Below are positions 26,832 to 35,210 of a stretch of 64,000 bases of DNA, one piece after another. A model generated the notes under the pieces. It was given only the letters and a program-made list of their open reading frames with translations. It had not been told where the DNA came from and searched no databases. The stretch is from Actinophytocola sp963729115 (GTDB lineage: Bacteria; Actinomycetota; Actinomycetes; Mycobacteriales; Pseudonocardiaceae). Position 1 is the stretch's first letter, and each line of letters begins with the position of its first letter. A program made the translations under genes and the position numbers. The DNA lies in contig CAVSMR010000002.1 of assembly GCA_963729115.1 (NCBI GenBank), positions 17,624 through 81,623 of the forward strand, read 5' to 3'.

Positions 26832-29800
26832 TCGTTCTCCTGTTGCTTGTTCTCGGGGGAACCGTTCGAATCCCGGTCGGCAAGGCTGCGCCGGCCGCGG
26901 GACAGACCCAGCTGGAAGCTGTCGAGCCGGCCGCGCAACTCCTCGGCGCGGCCTGTTCGCAGCGGGCCGCCACCGGTCGGCGCCACGCTGCCCGGCACCA
27001 GGTTCTGCCCGGCGCTGCGGCGTGGCAGGCCGCCGGAGGTGAAGTCCACCGGAGTGGACGTGGACGCAGCACTGGCCGCACGCCACCCGACGTCCGCCGC
27101 GAACCGCCAGCCGGCGCCGCTGAGGTCGAGCTCCGGGTCTCGGGGATCGTTCGCCTGCGAGGCGGCGGGGTGGTTCACCGGCGGGACGGCGGGCTGGGTC
27201 GCCGATGAGGCGGCGGGCTGGTTCGCTGCTGAAGCGGCGGGCTGGATCCCCGGCGAGGCGGCGGGCTGGTCCGCTGCTGAGCCGGCGGAGTGGTTCGCCG
27301 CTGGGGCGGCGGGCTGGATCCCCGGCGAGATGGCGGGCTGGTTCGCCGCTGGGGCGGCGGGCTGGATCCCCGGCGAGATGGCGGGCTGGTTCGCCGCTGA
27401 GGCAGCGGGCTGGATCCCCGGCGAGATGGCGGGCTGGTTCGCCGCTGAGGCAGCGGGCTGGATCCCCGGCGAGGCGGCGGGCTGGTCCGCTGCTGACGCG
27501 GCGGGCTGGTTCGCCGGTGAGACAGCGGACTCGGTCGCCGGCGAAAAGGCGGACTCGGTCACCGCTGAAGGGGCGGGCCGGGTCGCCGACGAGGCAGCTG
27601 GCTGGTTCGCCGCTGAAGTGGCGGACTCGGTCGCCGGCGAGAAGGCGGGCCGGGTCGCCGCTTCCGCGGCGGGGTGGTTCGCCGCTGACGTGGCGGACTC
27701 GGTCGCCGACGAGGCGGCAGGCCGGGTCGCCGGCGAGGCAGCGGGCTCGGTCGCCGCTGAAGCGGCGGGCTGGGTCGCTGCTGACGCGGCGGAGCGGTTC
27801 GCCGCTGAGGCGGCGGAGTGACTCACCGGCAAGAAGGCGGGCTGGGTCGCCGCTTCAGCGGCGGGGAGGTTCGCCCTTGAGGCGGCGGAATGACTCGCCG
27901 CTGAGGCGCCAGCCTCGGTCGTCGGCGAGAAGGCGGACTGGGTCGCCGACGAGGCAGCGGGCTGGTCCGCCGACGAGGCGGCGGACTCGGGGTCGGCGAC
28001 GCGACCCAGCCGGCGGTCCTGCGCCCGGCGAACACCGTGCCGGTAGTTGCTCAACCGGTCACGCATGTCCTCGGCCGAGCGCCCGTGTCTCGGCGGGCCG
28101 GACGCGGTGGTGCCCGCACTCCCGGGGACCAGGTGCTGGCCGGCATTCCGCCGGGGCAGCCCGTTCTCGGTGTAGCCCACCGGCTCGGCCCGCTGCGCCG
28201 CGCGCGCCGCGTCGAAACCGGAGTCCGCGGCGAACCGCCAGCCATCGTCCAGCCGGGGCCGTTCGACCGGCGGCCTGCTGCTCATGGCCGGCGCGTTCAA
28301 AGCCGGCAGGTTGCCGTCCGGGCCGTTCCCGTCCGGGCCGATCGCGGCCGGGCCGTTCCCGGTAGGCGCGTTGCCGGCCGGGCCATTCATGACCGGCGTG
28401 TTCGCGGCCGGGCCATCCGTGCCCGACAGGCTCCCGGCCGGGCCATCCGCATCCGACAGGTTCCCGGCCGGCGCGTTCGCTGCCGGCGCGTTCACTCCCG
28501 CCGCGTTCCCGGCCGGCGCATTCGTGCCCGGCGCGTTCCTGGCGGGGCCGTTCCCGGCCAACGCGTTCCCTGCGGGGTCATTCGCACCCGGCGCGTTCCC
28601 GGCCGGGCCGTTCCCAGCCGGCGCGTCCGTGCCCGGCGCGTTCCCGGTCGGCACGTTCCCGATCGGCACGTTCCCAGCCGACGCGCTCCTTGCCAGCGCG
28701 TTCGTGCCCGGCGCGTTCCCGGTCGGCACGTTCGCGGCCGGGCCGTTCGCACCCGGCACGCGCCCGGCCGGGCCGTTCCCGGCCCGCGAGTTCCCCGCCG
28801 GGCCGCCCACACCCGACAGGTTCTCGGCCGGGCCGTTCCCGGTCGGCGCATACGCGGCTGGGCCGTTGCCGGCCATGGCGTTCGGGACCGAGTGGCTGGC
28901 GGCCGGGGCGTTCGGCGCCGACGCCGATCCGTGCCGCGGGCCGCTGCCCGAGCCACTGCCCGAACCGCTGCCCGAACCATTGCCTGAGCCACCGCCCGAG
29001 CTGTTCGCGTCGTGGTTGCCGGGCGCCTTGGGCGCGGAGTGCTTCGCCCCCGGTGCGGGGGCCGTGACTGTGCGGAACCAGGCCGAGACCATCTCGTCGA
29101 AGATTGGGGTGGTTTCGTCTAGCGCTCGGGGGTCGACTGGGCGGCCCGGGCCGGTCTCGGGCCACCAGTCGGCCTCGGCGCTGTCGTCCTGGGCGGGGGT
29201 GAACAGGCCGCCCGCCGGCGTGGACTCGCCGGGCGGGAACGGCTGGGCGGCGTCGGCCAGACCCATTGCGGGGCCCGGCATCCGGGCGCCGGGCGATCTC
29301 CTTGGCAGCGGGCTCTCGTCCGCGGCGGGCTTGTCCTCTGTGGACTCAGCCGCGGGCGCCGCGAGATCCGGTTCCGGGTCGGGTTTGCGGCGCGGCCACG
29401 GCGAAGGCTTGAGCCCGTCCGCCAAGCCGGACCAGCCGGACCCGCTGGATCCATTGGCCCCATGGGTCCCGTTGGCGTATCCGTTGCTGCGGCCGTTCGG
29501 GGAGCCGCCGAACATCGGGGCACCGTCCGGCGCGAACACGGCCAACGCGCTCGATCCGGCCGGCTCATCCGCCGTCGGCGTCGTCGTCGAGGTGTCCGCG
29601 CCGGCCGAGCTGACCAGTTCGGCCGGGATGGTCACCGTGGCCCGCACGCCGGTCACGTCCTGCCCGCCGCCCAGGCGGACCTCGATGCCGTGCCGGCTCG
29701 CGAGCCGGCCGATCACGAACAGGCCCATCCGGCGCGAGGTCGACACGTCGATCGATCCGGAGTCGGCGAGCCTGCCGTTCGCCTCGTCGAGCTCGGCCTG

Positions 29801-31552
29801 GCTCATCCCGATGCCCTCGTCGAGCACGGCCACGCACACCGAACCGTCCTCGAAGGAGTGGCTCGCGATCGTCACCTGCGTGTCCGGCGCGGAGAACGCC
29901 GTGGCGTTGTCGAGCAGCTCCGCGGTGAGCCGGACGACGTCGCCGACCGCGTAGCCGACGATCTGCACGTTCGGCGGCGGCAGCATGACGACCCGCTGGT
30001 ACTGCTCGATCTCCGACACCGCGGCGCGCAGCAAGTCGGCCAGGCTCGCCGGCCGCTGGCTGCGGCGGCCGAGGTCGCTGCCGGACAGGACCATCAGGTT
30101 CTCGTTGTTGCGCCGCATCCGCGTCGCGAGGTGGTCCAGCTGGAACAGCGTGGCGAGCTGGTCGGCGTCCTCCTCGTCCCGCTCCAAGCGCTCCAGCAGC
30201 TGCAGCTGGCGCTGCACGAGACCCTGGCTGCGGCGCGAGAGGTTGACGAACACGCTCGAGTACTTCGCCCGCAGGCCGGCCTGCTCGGTGGCGAGGCGCA
30301 GCGCCTGCTGCTGCACGGCGTCGAAGGCGCGGGCCACCTGGCCCACCTCGTCCATCGAGGTGACCGGCACCGGCTCGACCGCGATGGGCTCGGAATCGTC
30401 GCCCCGATCCCGAATCCTCGCGACCGCATCCGGTAGCCGGTGCTCGGCCACCTCGAGTGCGCTGCGACGCAGCGCGGCCAGTGAGCTCAGCAGATGCCGT
30501 CCCACGATGAACATCACCCCGATGGCGACGACCAGTGCGACCAGCAGGATCACCGCGGCGAGCCCGGCACCGTCGCTCGCCTCGTCCTGCAGGGCCGCGG
30601 ACCGGTCGCGCAGCTGGTTACCGAGCAGCGACGAGACGCCGCCGATCCGATCCTCGGTCAGCTTCGAGGCGTCGTTCCACTCCTGGACATTCGCCGGGAT
30701 GTCGGTGCCGGGCCGGGCCGCGAGCACGTTGCCCACGACGTTGTTCCGGCCGGCGATCCCGGTGCCGCTCACGTTGTCGTCGTACGCGCTGCGCCGCTCG
30801 TTGCCGGCGACCGCGTAGAAGTCGGTGGTGCTGTCGGCGAGGCGGCGCGCGGAGTTGCGCAGCGCCTCGATGTCGGTACCGGCGAGCCCGCCGCGCACGA
30901 TGCCGGCGCCGACCAGCGCGTGCTGGAAGGCGACCTGCTCGTGGACGACCTCGAGCTCGTAGAGCGCGGACGCGGTGGCGGCCAGCCGCGGGTCGATCGC
31001 CTCCGCGGCCATGGTCCGGTCGAACCGCAGCAGCGAGTCGATCACGTCGGTGTAGCGACCGCGCGCGGTGGTCGGGTCGACCTTGCGGGCGGTCACCTGC
31101 GCGCGGATGCCGGGCAACTCGTCGAGCCACTTGCCGACGTCGTCGTAGGCGGCGGAGGTGATCCCGTCATCGAGCGTCACCCGGCCGGCTACCCGATCGA
31201 GGCTCGCCCGCGCCGCGTCGCTGGCACGGCGCTCGTCGACGGTCTCGGGCTCGATGTCGGACGCCCGCGCGGCCAGCAGCACCACCCCCGCGGTGCGCTC
31301 GCGCTGCAGGGACTCGATCAGCGAACGCAGCTCGGCGTTGACCGCGACGAGCCGGTCCACCCGGCGGTAGGAGCCCGCCTTGTCGATCTGGTCGGTGATC
31401 TGCATGGCGCCGAGCACGATGGCGAAGATGACGGGCACCAGGGTGACTGCGGCGAGCTTGACCGGGAGGCTCCAGTCCCGCCAGTTGGCCAGGACACTCC
31501 ACAGCGCCGCCAGGCGACCGGGCTGTCCGGCGCTTGTCACGTTGTCTGTCAA
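26828..31552 (-). CDS. cvnA: conservon sensor kinase CvnA with extreme repetitive C-terminal tail
   Basis: 1,574 residues, far above the usual 500-1,000. Membrane helix 1 at about 30-52, an extracytoplasmic nitrate-sensor-like (NIT) domain to about 330, helix 2 near 332-355, HAMP-like linker, then a phosphoacceptor-like helix (LDHLATRMRRNNENL). The HATPase_c domain (about 530-660) has N box ELLDNATAFS, G1 VLDEGIGM and G2 MGLFVIGRLA. From about residue 690 the protein is disordered: a Gly-Ser run (about 848-876), five-residue PAGN-type repeats (about 885-1088) and an Ala/Ser/Pro repeat field (about 1195-1470). A roughly 77-residue module containing GLPRR and LVPGS occurs twice (about 1104-1180 and 1481-1560). 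TTG start chosen from GAGG eight bases upstream; GTG 31540 is the alternative. Confidence 0.9.
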   Translation of the reverse strand: MTDNVTSAGQPGRLAALWSVLANWRDWSLPVKLAAVTLVPVIFAIVLGAMQITDQIDKAGSYRRVDRLVAVNAELRSLIESLQRERTAGVVLLAARASDIEPETVDERRASDAARASLDRVAGRVTLDDGITSAAYDDVGKWLDELPGIRAQVTARKVDPTTARGRYTDVIDSLLRFDRTMAAEAIDPRLAATASALYELEVVHEQVAFQHALVGAGIVRGGLAGTDIEALRNSARRLADSTTDFYAVAGNERRSAYDDNVSGTGIAGRNNVVGNVLAARPGTDIPANVQEWNDASKLTEDRIGGVSSLLGNQLRDRSAALQDEASDGAGLAAVILLVALVVAIGVMFIVGRHLLSSLAALRRSALEVAEHRLPDAVARIRDRGDDSEPIAVEPVPVTSMDEVGQVARAFDAVQQQALRLATEQAGLRAKYSSVFVNLSRRSQGLVQRQLQLLERLERDEEDADQLATLFQLDHLATRMRRNNENLMVLSGSDLGRRSQRPASLADLLRAAVSEIEQYQRVVMLPPPNVQIVGYAVGDVVRLTAELLDNATAFSAPDTQVTIASHSFEDGSVCVAVLDEGIGMSQAELDEANGRLADSGSIDVSTSRRMGLFVIGRLASRHGIEVRLGGGQDVTGVRATVTIPAELVSSAGADTSTTTPTADEPAGSSALAVFAPDGAPMFGGSPNGRSNGYANGTHGANGSSGSGWSGLADGLKPSPWPRRKPDPEPDLAAPAAESTEDKPAADESPLPRRSPGARMPGPAMGLADAAQPFPPGESTPAGGLFTPAQDDSAEADWWPETGPGRPVDPRALDETTPIFDEMVSAWFRTVTAPAPGAKHSAPKAPGNHDANSSGGGSGNGSGSGSGSGSGSGPRHGSASAPNAPAASHSVPNAMAGNGPAAYAPTGNGPAENLSGVGGPAGNSRAGNGPAGRVPGANGPAANVPTGNAPGTNALARSASAGNVPIGNVPTGNAPGTDAPAGNGPAGNAPGANDPAGNALAGNGPARNAPGTNAPAGNAAGVNAPAANAPAGNLSDADGPAGSLSGTDGPAANTPVMNGPAGNAPTGNGPAAIGPDGNGPDGNLPALNAPAMSSRPPVERPRLDDGWRFAADSGFDAARAAQRAEPVGYTENGLPRRNAGQHLVPGSAGTTASGPPRHGRSAEDMRDRLSNYRHGVRRAQDRRLGRVADPESAASSADQPAASSATQSAFSPTTEAGASAASHSAASRANLPAAEAATQPAFLPVSHSAASAANRSAASAATQPAASAATEPAASPATRPAASSATESATSAANHPAAEAATRPAFSPATESATSAANQPAASSATRPAPSAVTESAFSPATESAVSPANQPAASAADQPAASPGIQPAASAANQPAISPGIQPAASAANQPAISPGIQPAAPAANQPAISPGIQPAAPAANHSAGSAADQPAASPGIQPAASAANQPAASSATQPAVPPVNHPAASQANDPRDPELDLSGAGWRFAADVGWRAASAASTSTPVDFTSGGLPRRSAGQNLVPGSVAPTGGGPLRTGRAEELRGRLDSFQLGLSRGRRSLADRDSNGSPENKQQENE
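27241..27504 (-). repeat. 48-bp tandem repeat inside cvnA
   Basis: Near-identical units beginning GCTGGATCCCCGGCGAG start at 27313, 27361, 27409 and 27457 (exact 48-base period), with a related unit at 27241. They encode 16-residue units of the type NQPAISPGIQPAA(S/P)A. Looser 24-base relatives continue on the higher-coordinate side to about 28000. Unit number is likely to vary between strains by slippage. Confidence 0.85.
28290..28900 (-). repeat. 15-bp period degenerate repeat inside cvnA
   Basis: About forty five-codon units, plus-strand form roughly (G)CCGGGCCGTTCCCG, encoding PAGN-x units such as AGNGP and AGNAP. Neighbouring units differ at several bases, so this array is older than the 48-bp array. 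Confidence 0.8.
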
Positions 31553-31578
31553 GACAGCAGCCTCATTTCAGAATGAGG
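31546..31578 (-). promoter_or_regulatory. two hairpins covering the cvnA ribosome site and start codon
   Basis: Read on the minus strand: CCTCATT-CTGA-AATGAGG is a perfect seven-base hairpin whose 3' arm contains the GAGG Shine-Dalgarno of cvnA. Eight bases later CTGTC-TT-GACAG overlaps the TTG start codon. Together they would hide both translation signals of the mRNA. The same dyads could instead be DNA operators. Confidence 0.5.
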
Positions 31579-32369
31579 AACGGTAATTCGACTCGAGCGT
31601 GCCTGGAAAGCAGGGGACGGCACACTCGAATCGACGTCTGTACGCGATCCTTCCTCCTGTCGCGCTACGCCCAGACACGTCCGCGACGGCGAGAACAGAA
31701 GAACGATCGTACATGAATCTCCGGAACGCGATAGCGCACCAATAAATACCCGCTGACCTGGGCGGACAACGTCCATAGCGATCAATTGGCGGCATCTTGG
31801 GCCGCTCGCCGCCAGGTTTGATCATGCCGGTTGTACTGTGCGTCGGAACGATTTCGCCTTGATAACCCGATCGTGTAATCCTGGCTCGCACCGACCGCGT
31901 GGCGGGGTCACGAACGATCCAGTCGCACCGCCGGCACCAGGGCCGCCACCGCCCGTCCCGGCCAGGCGACGGGTCCTCAACAGCGGAAAGTGGTCACGGT
32001 GATACCGCGCGGATCCGCTGGCAGTAACGCGAAGACTGCCCGCTATCGACTGACGGGGCCACCTCGTCGCCCGCTCGCGAACCACGATCGGTGACGGTTG
32101 TCCTGCGGGCTGCAACGTTCGCGACACAACGTCACATGACAATTCACCGATAGGAGTGAATTCTGCCGGTACGTTCGCTCGCCTGGCAGCGTGGCGCGCT
32201 ACTCCCCCGGTTTGACGAACACCGGTATGCCGGTCGTATAGTGCCGTCCCGGCGCCCGGCGCCGACGGCCCGCCGATTACGATGACGCCGCCAACGATCC
32301 CCACCGGACGCTTCCCATTCAGCGCTCCAAGAGAACTCGATCAGAACGCCATTGCGAAGACTCTGGAAT
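31579..32369. other. gene-poor intergenic region between cvnA and the DUF485 gene
   Basis: About 790 bases with lower GC than the surroundings and no frame with a credible ribosome site or protein-like composition. The longest frame (31822-32304, minus) encodes a compositionally odd 160 residues and is rejected. It must carry the promoters of both flanking divergent operons. It includes a perfect dyad AATTCAC / GTGAATT (32141-32162). A small RNA cannot be excluded. Confidence 0.6.
32141..32162. promoter_or_regulatory. dyad AATTCAC-8-GTGAATT
   Basis: Perfect seven-base arms with an eight-base spacer in the cvnA / DUF485 intergenic region, 242 bases upstream of the DUF485 start. The AT-rich arms stand out from the GC-rich background; operator or hairpin. 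Confidence 0.45.
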
Positions 32370-32403
32370 TAGGCGACGACGCCTATGTTCAGCGGAGGAA
32401 CAT
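32370..32403 (+). promoter_or_regulatory. two adjacent dyads at the start of the acetate-transporter operon
   Basis: TAGGCG-ACGA-CGCCTA (32370-32385) is followed directly by ATGTTC-AGCGGAG-GAACAT (32385-32403). The second dyad encloses the GGAGG ribosome site and ends at the ATG of the DUF485 gene. It may be an operator or an RNA switch on translation. Confidence 0.45.
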
Positions 32404-32817
32404 ATGACTCAGGTGGTTCACTTCCCGCATGCCGGGCATACTCCGGGTTCACCGGAGGCCGGCTTCGGCGGAATCACCCCGCCCCGCCCAGCCCCCACGC
32501 CGGCTCCCGGCACCCCCGACTTCGCAGCCATCCGGAGCAGCCCGGAGTTCATCGCCTTGCGGCGCCGGCTGCGGCGCTTCGTCTTCCCGATGAGCGCGCT
32601 GTTCTTCCTGTGGTACCTGACCTACGTGCTGCTCTCCGCGTACGCACGCGGCTTCATGAGCGAGCGCCTCCTCGGCTCGGTGACCGTCGGCCTGGCGTTC
32701 GGGCTCGGGCAGTTCGTCTCGACGATCGCGATCACGATCGCCTACGTGCGGTTCGCGCGTAACAAGATCGACCCGCGGGTCGCCGGCATCCGTGCGAAGG
32801 CGGGGATCAGCGAATGA
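32404..32817 (+). CDS. DUF485 membrane protein (partner of acetate symporter)
   Basis: 137 residues. A Pro/Gly-rich cytoplasmic front of about 45 residues, then the DUF485 core: SSPEFIALRRRLRRFVFPMS, two membrane helices (ALFFLWYLTYVLLSAYARGF and VGLAFGLGQFVSTIAITIAY), ending ARNKIDPRVAGIRAKAG. DUF485 (YjcH-type) genes precede actP in many bacteria. The start has GGAGG six bases upstream. The stop overlaps the symporter's ATG, so the two are translated together. Confidence 0.9.
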   Translation: MTQVVHFPHAGHTPGSPEAGFGGITPPRPAPTPAPGTPDFAAIRSSPEFIALRRRLRRFVFPMSALFFLWYLTYVLLSAYARGFMSERLLGSVTVGLAFGLGQFVSTIAITIAYVRFARNKIDPRVAGIRAKAGISE

Positions 32818-34409
32818 CCCCGCCCCTGACCGTGGCCGCCGATTCGCTGGGCAGCCCCGCGCTCAACATCACCGTGTTCGGCGCCTTCGTGGCGATCACG
32901 CTCTACATCGTCTACCGGGTCAGCCACCGCAACACGTCCACGTCGGACTACTACGCCGCCGGCAGCGCCTTCACCGGCGCGCAGAACGGCGTCGCGCTCA
33001 CCGGCGACTACCTGTCCGCCGCCTCGTTCCTCGGCATCGCCGGGGCCATCGCGGTGCACGGCTACGACGGGTTCCTCTACTCCATCGGCTTCCTCGTCGC
33101 CTGGCTCGTCGCGCTGCTGCTCGTCGCCGAGCTCGTGCGCAACACCGGCCGCTTCACGATGGGCGACGTGCTCGCCTACCGGATGCGCCAGCGTCCGGTC
33201 CGCGCCGCGGCCGCCACGTCGACGCTCGTGATCTCGTTCTTCTACATGCTCGCCCAGATGGCCGGCGCCGGCGGGCTCGTGGCGCTGCTGCTCAACGTGC
33301 AGGACAAGCGTGGGCAGGCGCTGGTGATCTCGGTCGTCGGCCTGATCATGATCATCTACGTACTCGTGGGCGGCATGAAGGGCACCACCTGGGTGCAGAT
33401 CATCAAGGCGTCGATCCTCCTGCTCTGCGTCGCGCTGATGACCGTGTTCCTGCTCGGCAAGTTCGGGTTCAGCGTCACGGCGCTGCTCGACGAGGCCGCG
33501 GCGAACAACTCCCGGGGTCAGGCGATCCTCGAGCCCGGCGCGCGGTACGGCAAGACCGCGATCAGCCAGCTCGACTTCATCTCGCTCTCGCTCGCGCTGA
33601 TCCTCGGCGCGGCCGGCCTGCCGCACGTGCTGATGCGCTTCTACACCGTGCCCAACGCCATCCAGGCCCGCCGCTCGGTCGTCTGGGCGGTCTCGGCGAT
33701 GTCGGTGTTCTACCTGGCCACGCTCGTGATCGGGTACGGCGCGTCGGCGCTGGTCGGGTCGGACGCGATCCTCGCGTCGTCCGGCAAGGAGAACTCGGCC
33801 GCGCCGCTGCTCGCCTTCCAGATCGGCGGCACGATGCTGCTCGGCATCGTCGCCGCGGTGGCGTTCGCGACGATCCTCGCGGTGGTCGCCGGCCTGACGA
33901 TCACCGCGTCGGCGTCCTTCGCGCACGACGTGTACGCCAACATCATCCGCCGCGGCAAGGCCGAGCCGGCCGCCGAGGTCCGGGTCGCCCGGCGCACGGC
34001 GGTCGTGATCGGCGTGCTCGCGATCGTCGGCGGCATCCTCGCGAACGGCCAGAACGTCGCGTTCCTCGTGGCCCTGGCGTTCGCGTTCGCGGCGTCGGCG
34101 AACCTGTCGACCCTGCTCTACTCGCTGTTCTGGCGGCGGTTCAACACCCGCGGCGTGCTGTGGGGCATGTACGGCGGGCTCGGCTCGTGCCTGCTCCTGG
34201 TGCTCGTCTCGCCGGTGGTGTCGGGCGCGCCGACGTCGATCATCTCCGGCGTCGACTTCCACCTCTTCCCGCTGTCCAACCCGGGCATCGTGTCGATCCC
34301 GGTGTCGTTCCTCGCGGGCTACCTCGGCACGGTGTTCAGCAGGAGACAGGCCGATCCGGCCAAGCAGGCGGAGATGGAGGTCCGCTCGCTGACCGGGATC
34401 GGCGCCTGA
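32814..34409 (+). CDS. actP: cation/acetate (monocarboxylate) symporter, SSS family
   Basis: 531 residues, about 13 membrane helices of the sodium/solute symporter fold. Typical blocks: TSTSDYYAAGSAFTGAQNGV, ALTGDYLSAASFLGIAGAIA, GGMKGTTWVQIIKASILLL, GAAGLPHVLMRFYTVPNAIQ and SASFAHDVYANIIRRG. This pattern is that of ActP/MctC, importers of acetate, pyruvate or propionate driven by a cation gradient. Which substrate is used is unknown; the nearby acyl-CoA genes do not decide it. Coupled by ATGA to the DUF485 gene. Confidence 0.92.
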   Translation: MTPPLTVAADSLGSPALNITVFGAFVAITLYIVYRVSHRNTSTSDYYAAGSAFTGAQNGVALTGDYLSAASFLGIAGAIAVHGYDGFLYSIGFLVAWLVALLLVAELVRNTGRFTMGDVLAYRMRQRPVRAAAATSTLVISFFYMLAQMAGAGGLVALLLNVQDKRGQALVISVVGLIMIIYVLVGGMKGTTWVQIIKASILLLCVALMTVFLLGKFGFSVTALLDEAAANNSRGQAILEPGARYGKTAISQLDFISLSLALILGAAGLPHVLMRFYTVPNAIQARRSVVWAVSAMSVFYLATLVIGYGASALVGSDAILASSGKENSAAPLLAFQIGGTMLLGIVAAVAFATILAVVAGLTITASASFAHDVYANIIRRGKAEPAAEVRVARRTAVVIGVLAIVGGILANGQNVAFLVALAFAFAASANLSTLLYSLFWRRFNTRGVLWGMYGGLGSCLLLVLVSPVVSGAPTSIISGVDFHLFPLSNPGIVSIPVSFLAGYLGTVFSRRQADPAKQAEMEVRSLTGIGA

Positions 34410-34426
34410 ACGGCCGGGTGACCGCC

Positions 34427-34792
34427 CTAGACCGCGATGCCCCCGCGGACCTTGGCGGTCACCCGGCGCTCGACCACGAAGGACACGAACGGCACCACGC
34501 CCGCGAGCATCACGAGGATCGTGCCCTTGAGCGACCAGCGTGCCTTGAGCGCGAGGTCGACCACGGTCAGCAGGTAGGCGATGTACAGGAAGCCGTGCAC
34601 GGGGCCGATGATCGCCACGTACTGGTCGGCGTCGAAGGCGTACTTGAGCACCATCGCGGCGCACAGCGCGAGCAGCCCGACGCCGACGACGTAGGCCAGG
34701 ACCCGGTAGCGCGCGAGCGCCCCGCGCACGCCGGCCGCACCCGCCGCCTGGGCCGGGTTCTCCTCGTCGGTGGTGGCGGGGTTCTCGGTCAT
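34427..34792 (-). CDS. DUF3817 integral membrane protein
   Basis: 121 residues from ATG 34792. After an acidic front (TENPATTDEENPAQAAG) come three membrane segments. The DUF3817 pattern is RYRVLAYVVGVGLLALCAAM, then GPVHGFLYIAYLLTVVDLAL and SLKGTILVMLAGVVPFVSFV, ending with VERRV. Members are widespread in actinobacteria and of unknown function. Overlaps the next upstream gene by four bases, so the two small membrane proteins form an operon. Confidence 0.88.
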   Translation of the reverse strand: MTENPATTDEENPAQAAGAAGVRGALARYRVLAYVVGVGLLALCAAMVLKYAFDADQYVAIIGPVHGFLYIAYLLTVVDLALKARWSLKGTILVMLAGVVPFVSFVVERRVTAKVRGGIAV

Positions 34793-35166
34793 GACTGCCT
34801 TTCCTGGTGCCGGGCGTGGAGCTCGGCGAGGTAGCGGTTGTACGCGGCCAGCTCGGGATCGTCGTCCTCCGGCGGCCGGGCGGGCGGCGCGGCCGGCGCC
34901 ATCTCCGGCAGCAGCGGCGGACGCGAGGGGGGCGGCTGCTCGGCGGGTTGCCCGCGACGCAACTTGCGCAGCCGCCAGAACATGAACGCGGGGAACAGGC
35001 CGAACAGCGGCCATTGCAGGACGTAGCCCAGGTTCTGCCAGGAGCCGGTGACGGACTCGAAGCGCTGCCACTGCCACCACGCCAGCCCGACGCACGCCAC
35101 CAGCGACAACACGCACAGAGCGACGATTCCCGTCCTCCGTGCCAACAGCCGGCCGTTCACGGTCAC
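34789..35166 (-). CDS. small two-helix membrane protein with charged tail
   Basis: About 125 residues. Two membrane segments: TGIVALCVLSLVACVGLAWW and GYVLQWPLFGLFPAFMFWRL, joined by QWQRFESVTGSWQN. A basic stop (RKLRRGQ), a Pro-rich stretch and an acidic/Tyr tail (EDDDPELAAYNRYLAELHAR) follow. The AWWQWQRF and LQWPLFG blocks recur in actinobacterial proteins encoded beside DUF3817 genes, sometimes labelled transcriptional regulators without evidence. Start GTG 35166 is tentative; GTG 35160 is possible and no strong SD is seen. Confidence 0.7.
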   Translation of the reverse strand: MTVNGRLLARRTGIVALCVLSLVACVGLAWWQWQRFESVTGSWQNLGYVLQWPLFGLFPAFMFWRLRKLRRGQPAEQPPPSRPPLLPEMAPAAPPARPPEDDDPELAAYNRYLAELHARHQERQS

Positions 35167-35210
35167 GACGCTAACACCAGCGTGTGGGCGCCTTTCGCCA
35201 GGCACAACCC

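Noticed and set aside
26861..26885. CCGTTCGAATCCCGG-like string resembling a tRNA T-arm
   Set aside because: It lies within the cvnA coding end (RDSNGSPEN) and there is no acceptor stem, anticodon arm or D-arm around it.
27170..28900. Repeats that might suggest a CRISPR array
   Set aside because: Period lengths are multiples of three, no unique spacers, and the repeats translate in frame as part of CvnA.
28284..29954. 556-codon plus-strand frame with Ala/Gly/Phe repeats
   Set aside because: Complementary reading of the cvnA repeat region; no ribosome site and no independent gene features.
31822..32304. 160-codon minus-strand frame in the intergenic gap
   Set aside because: No ribosome site, mixed composition without secondary-structure logic, and position over dyads and likely promoters.
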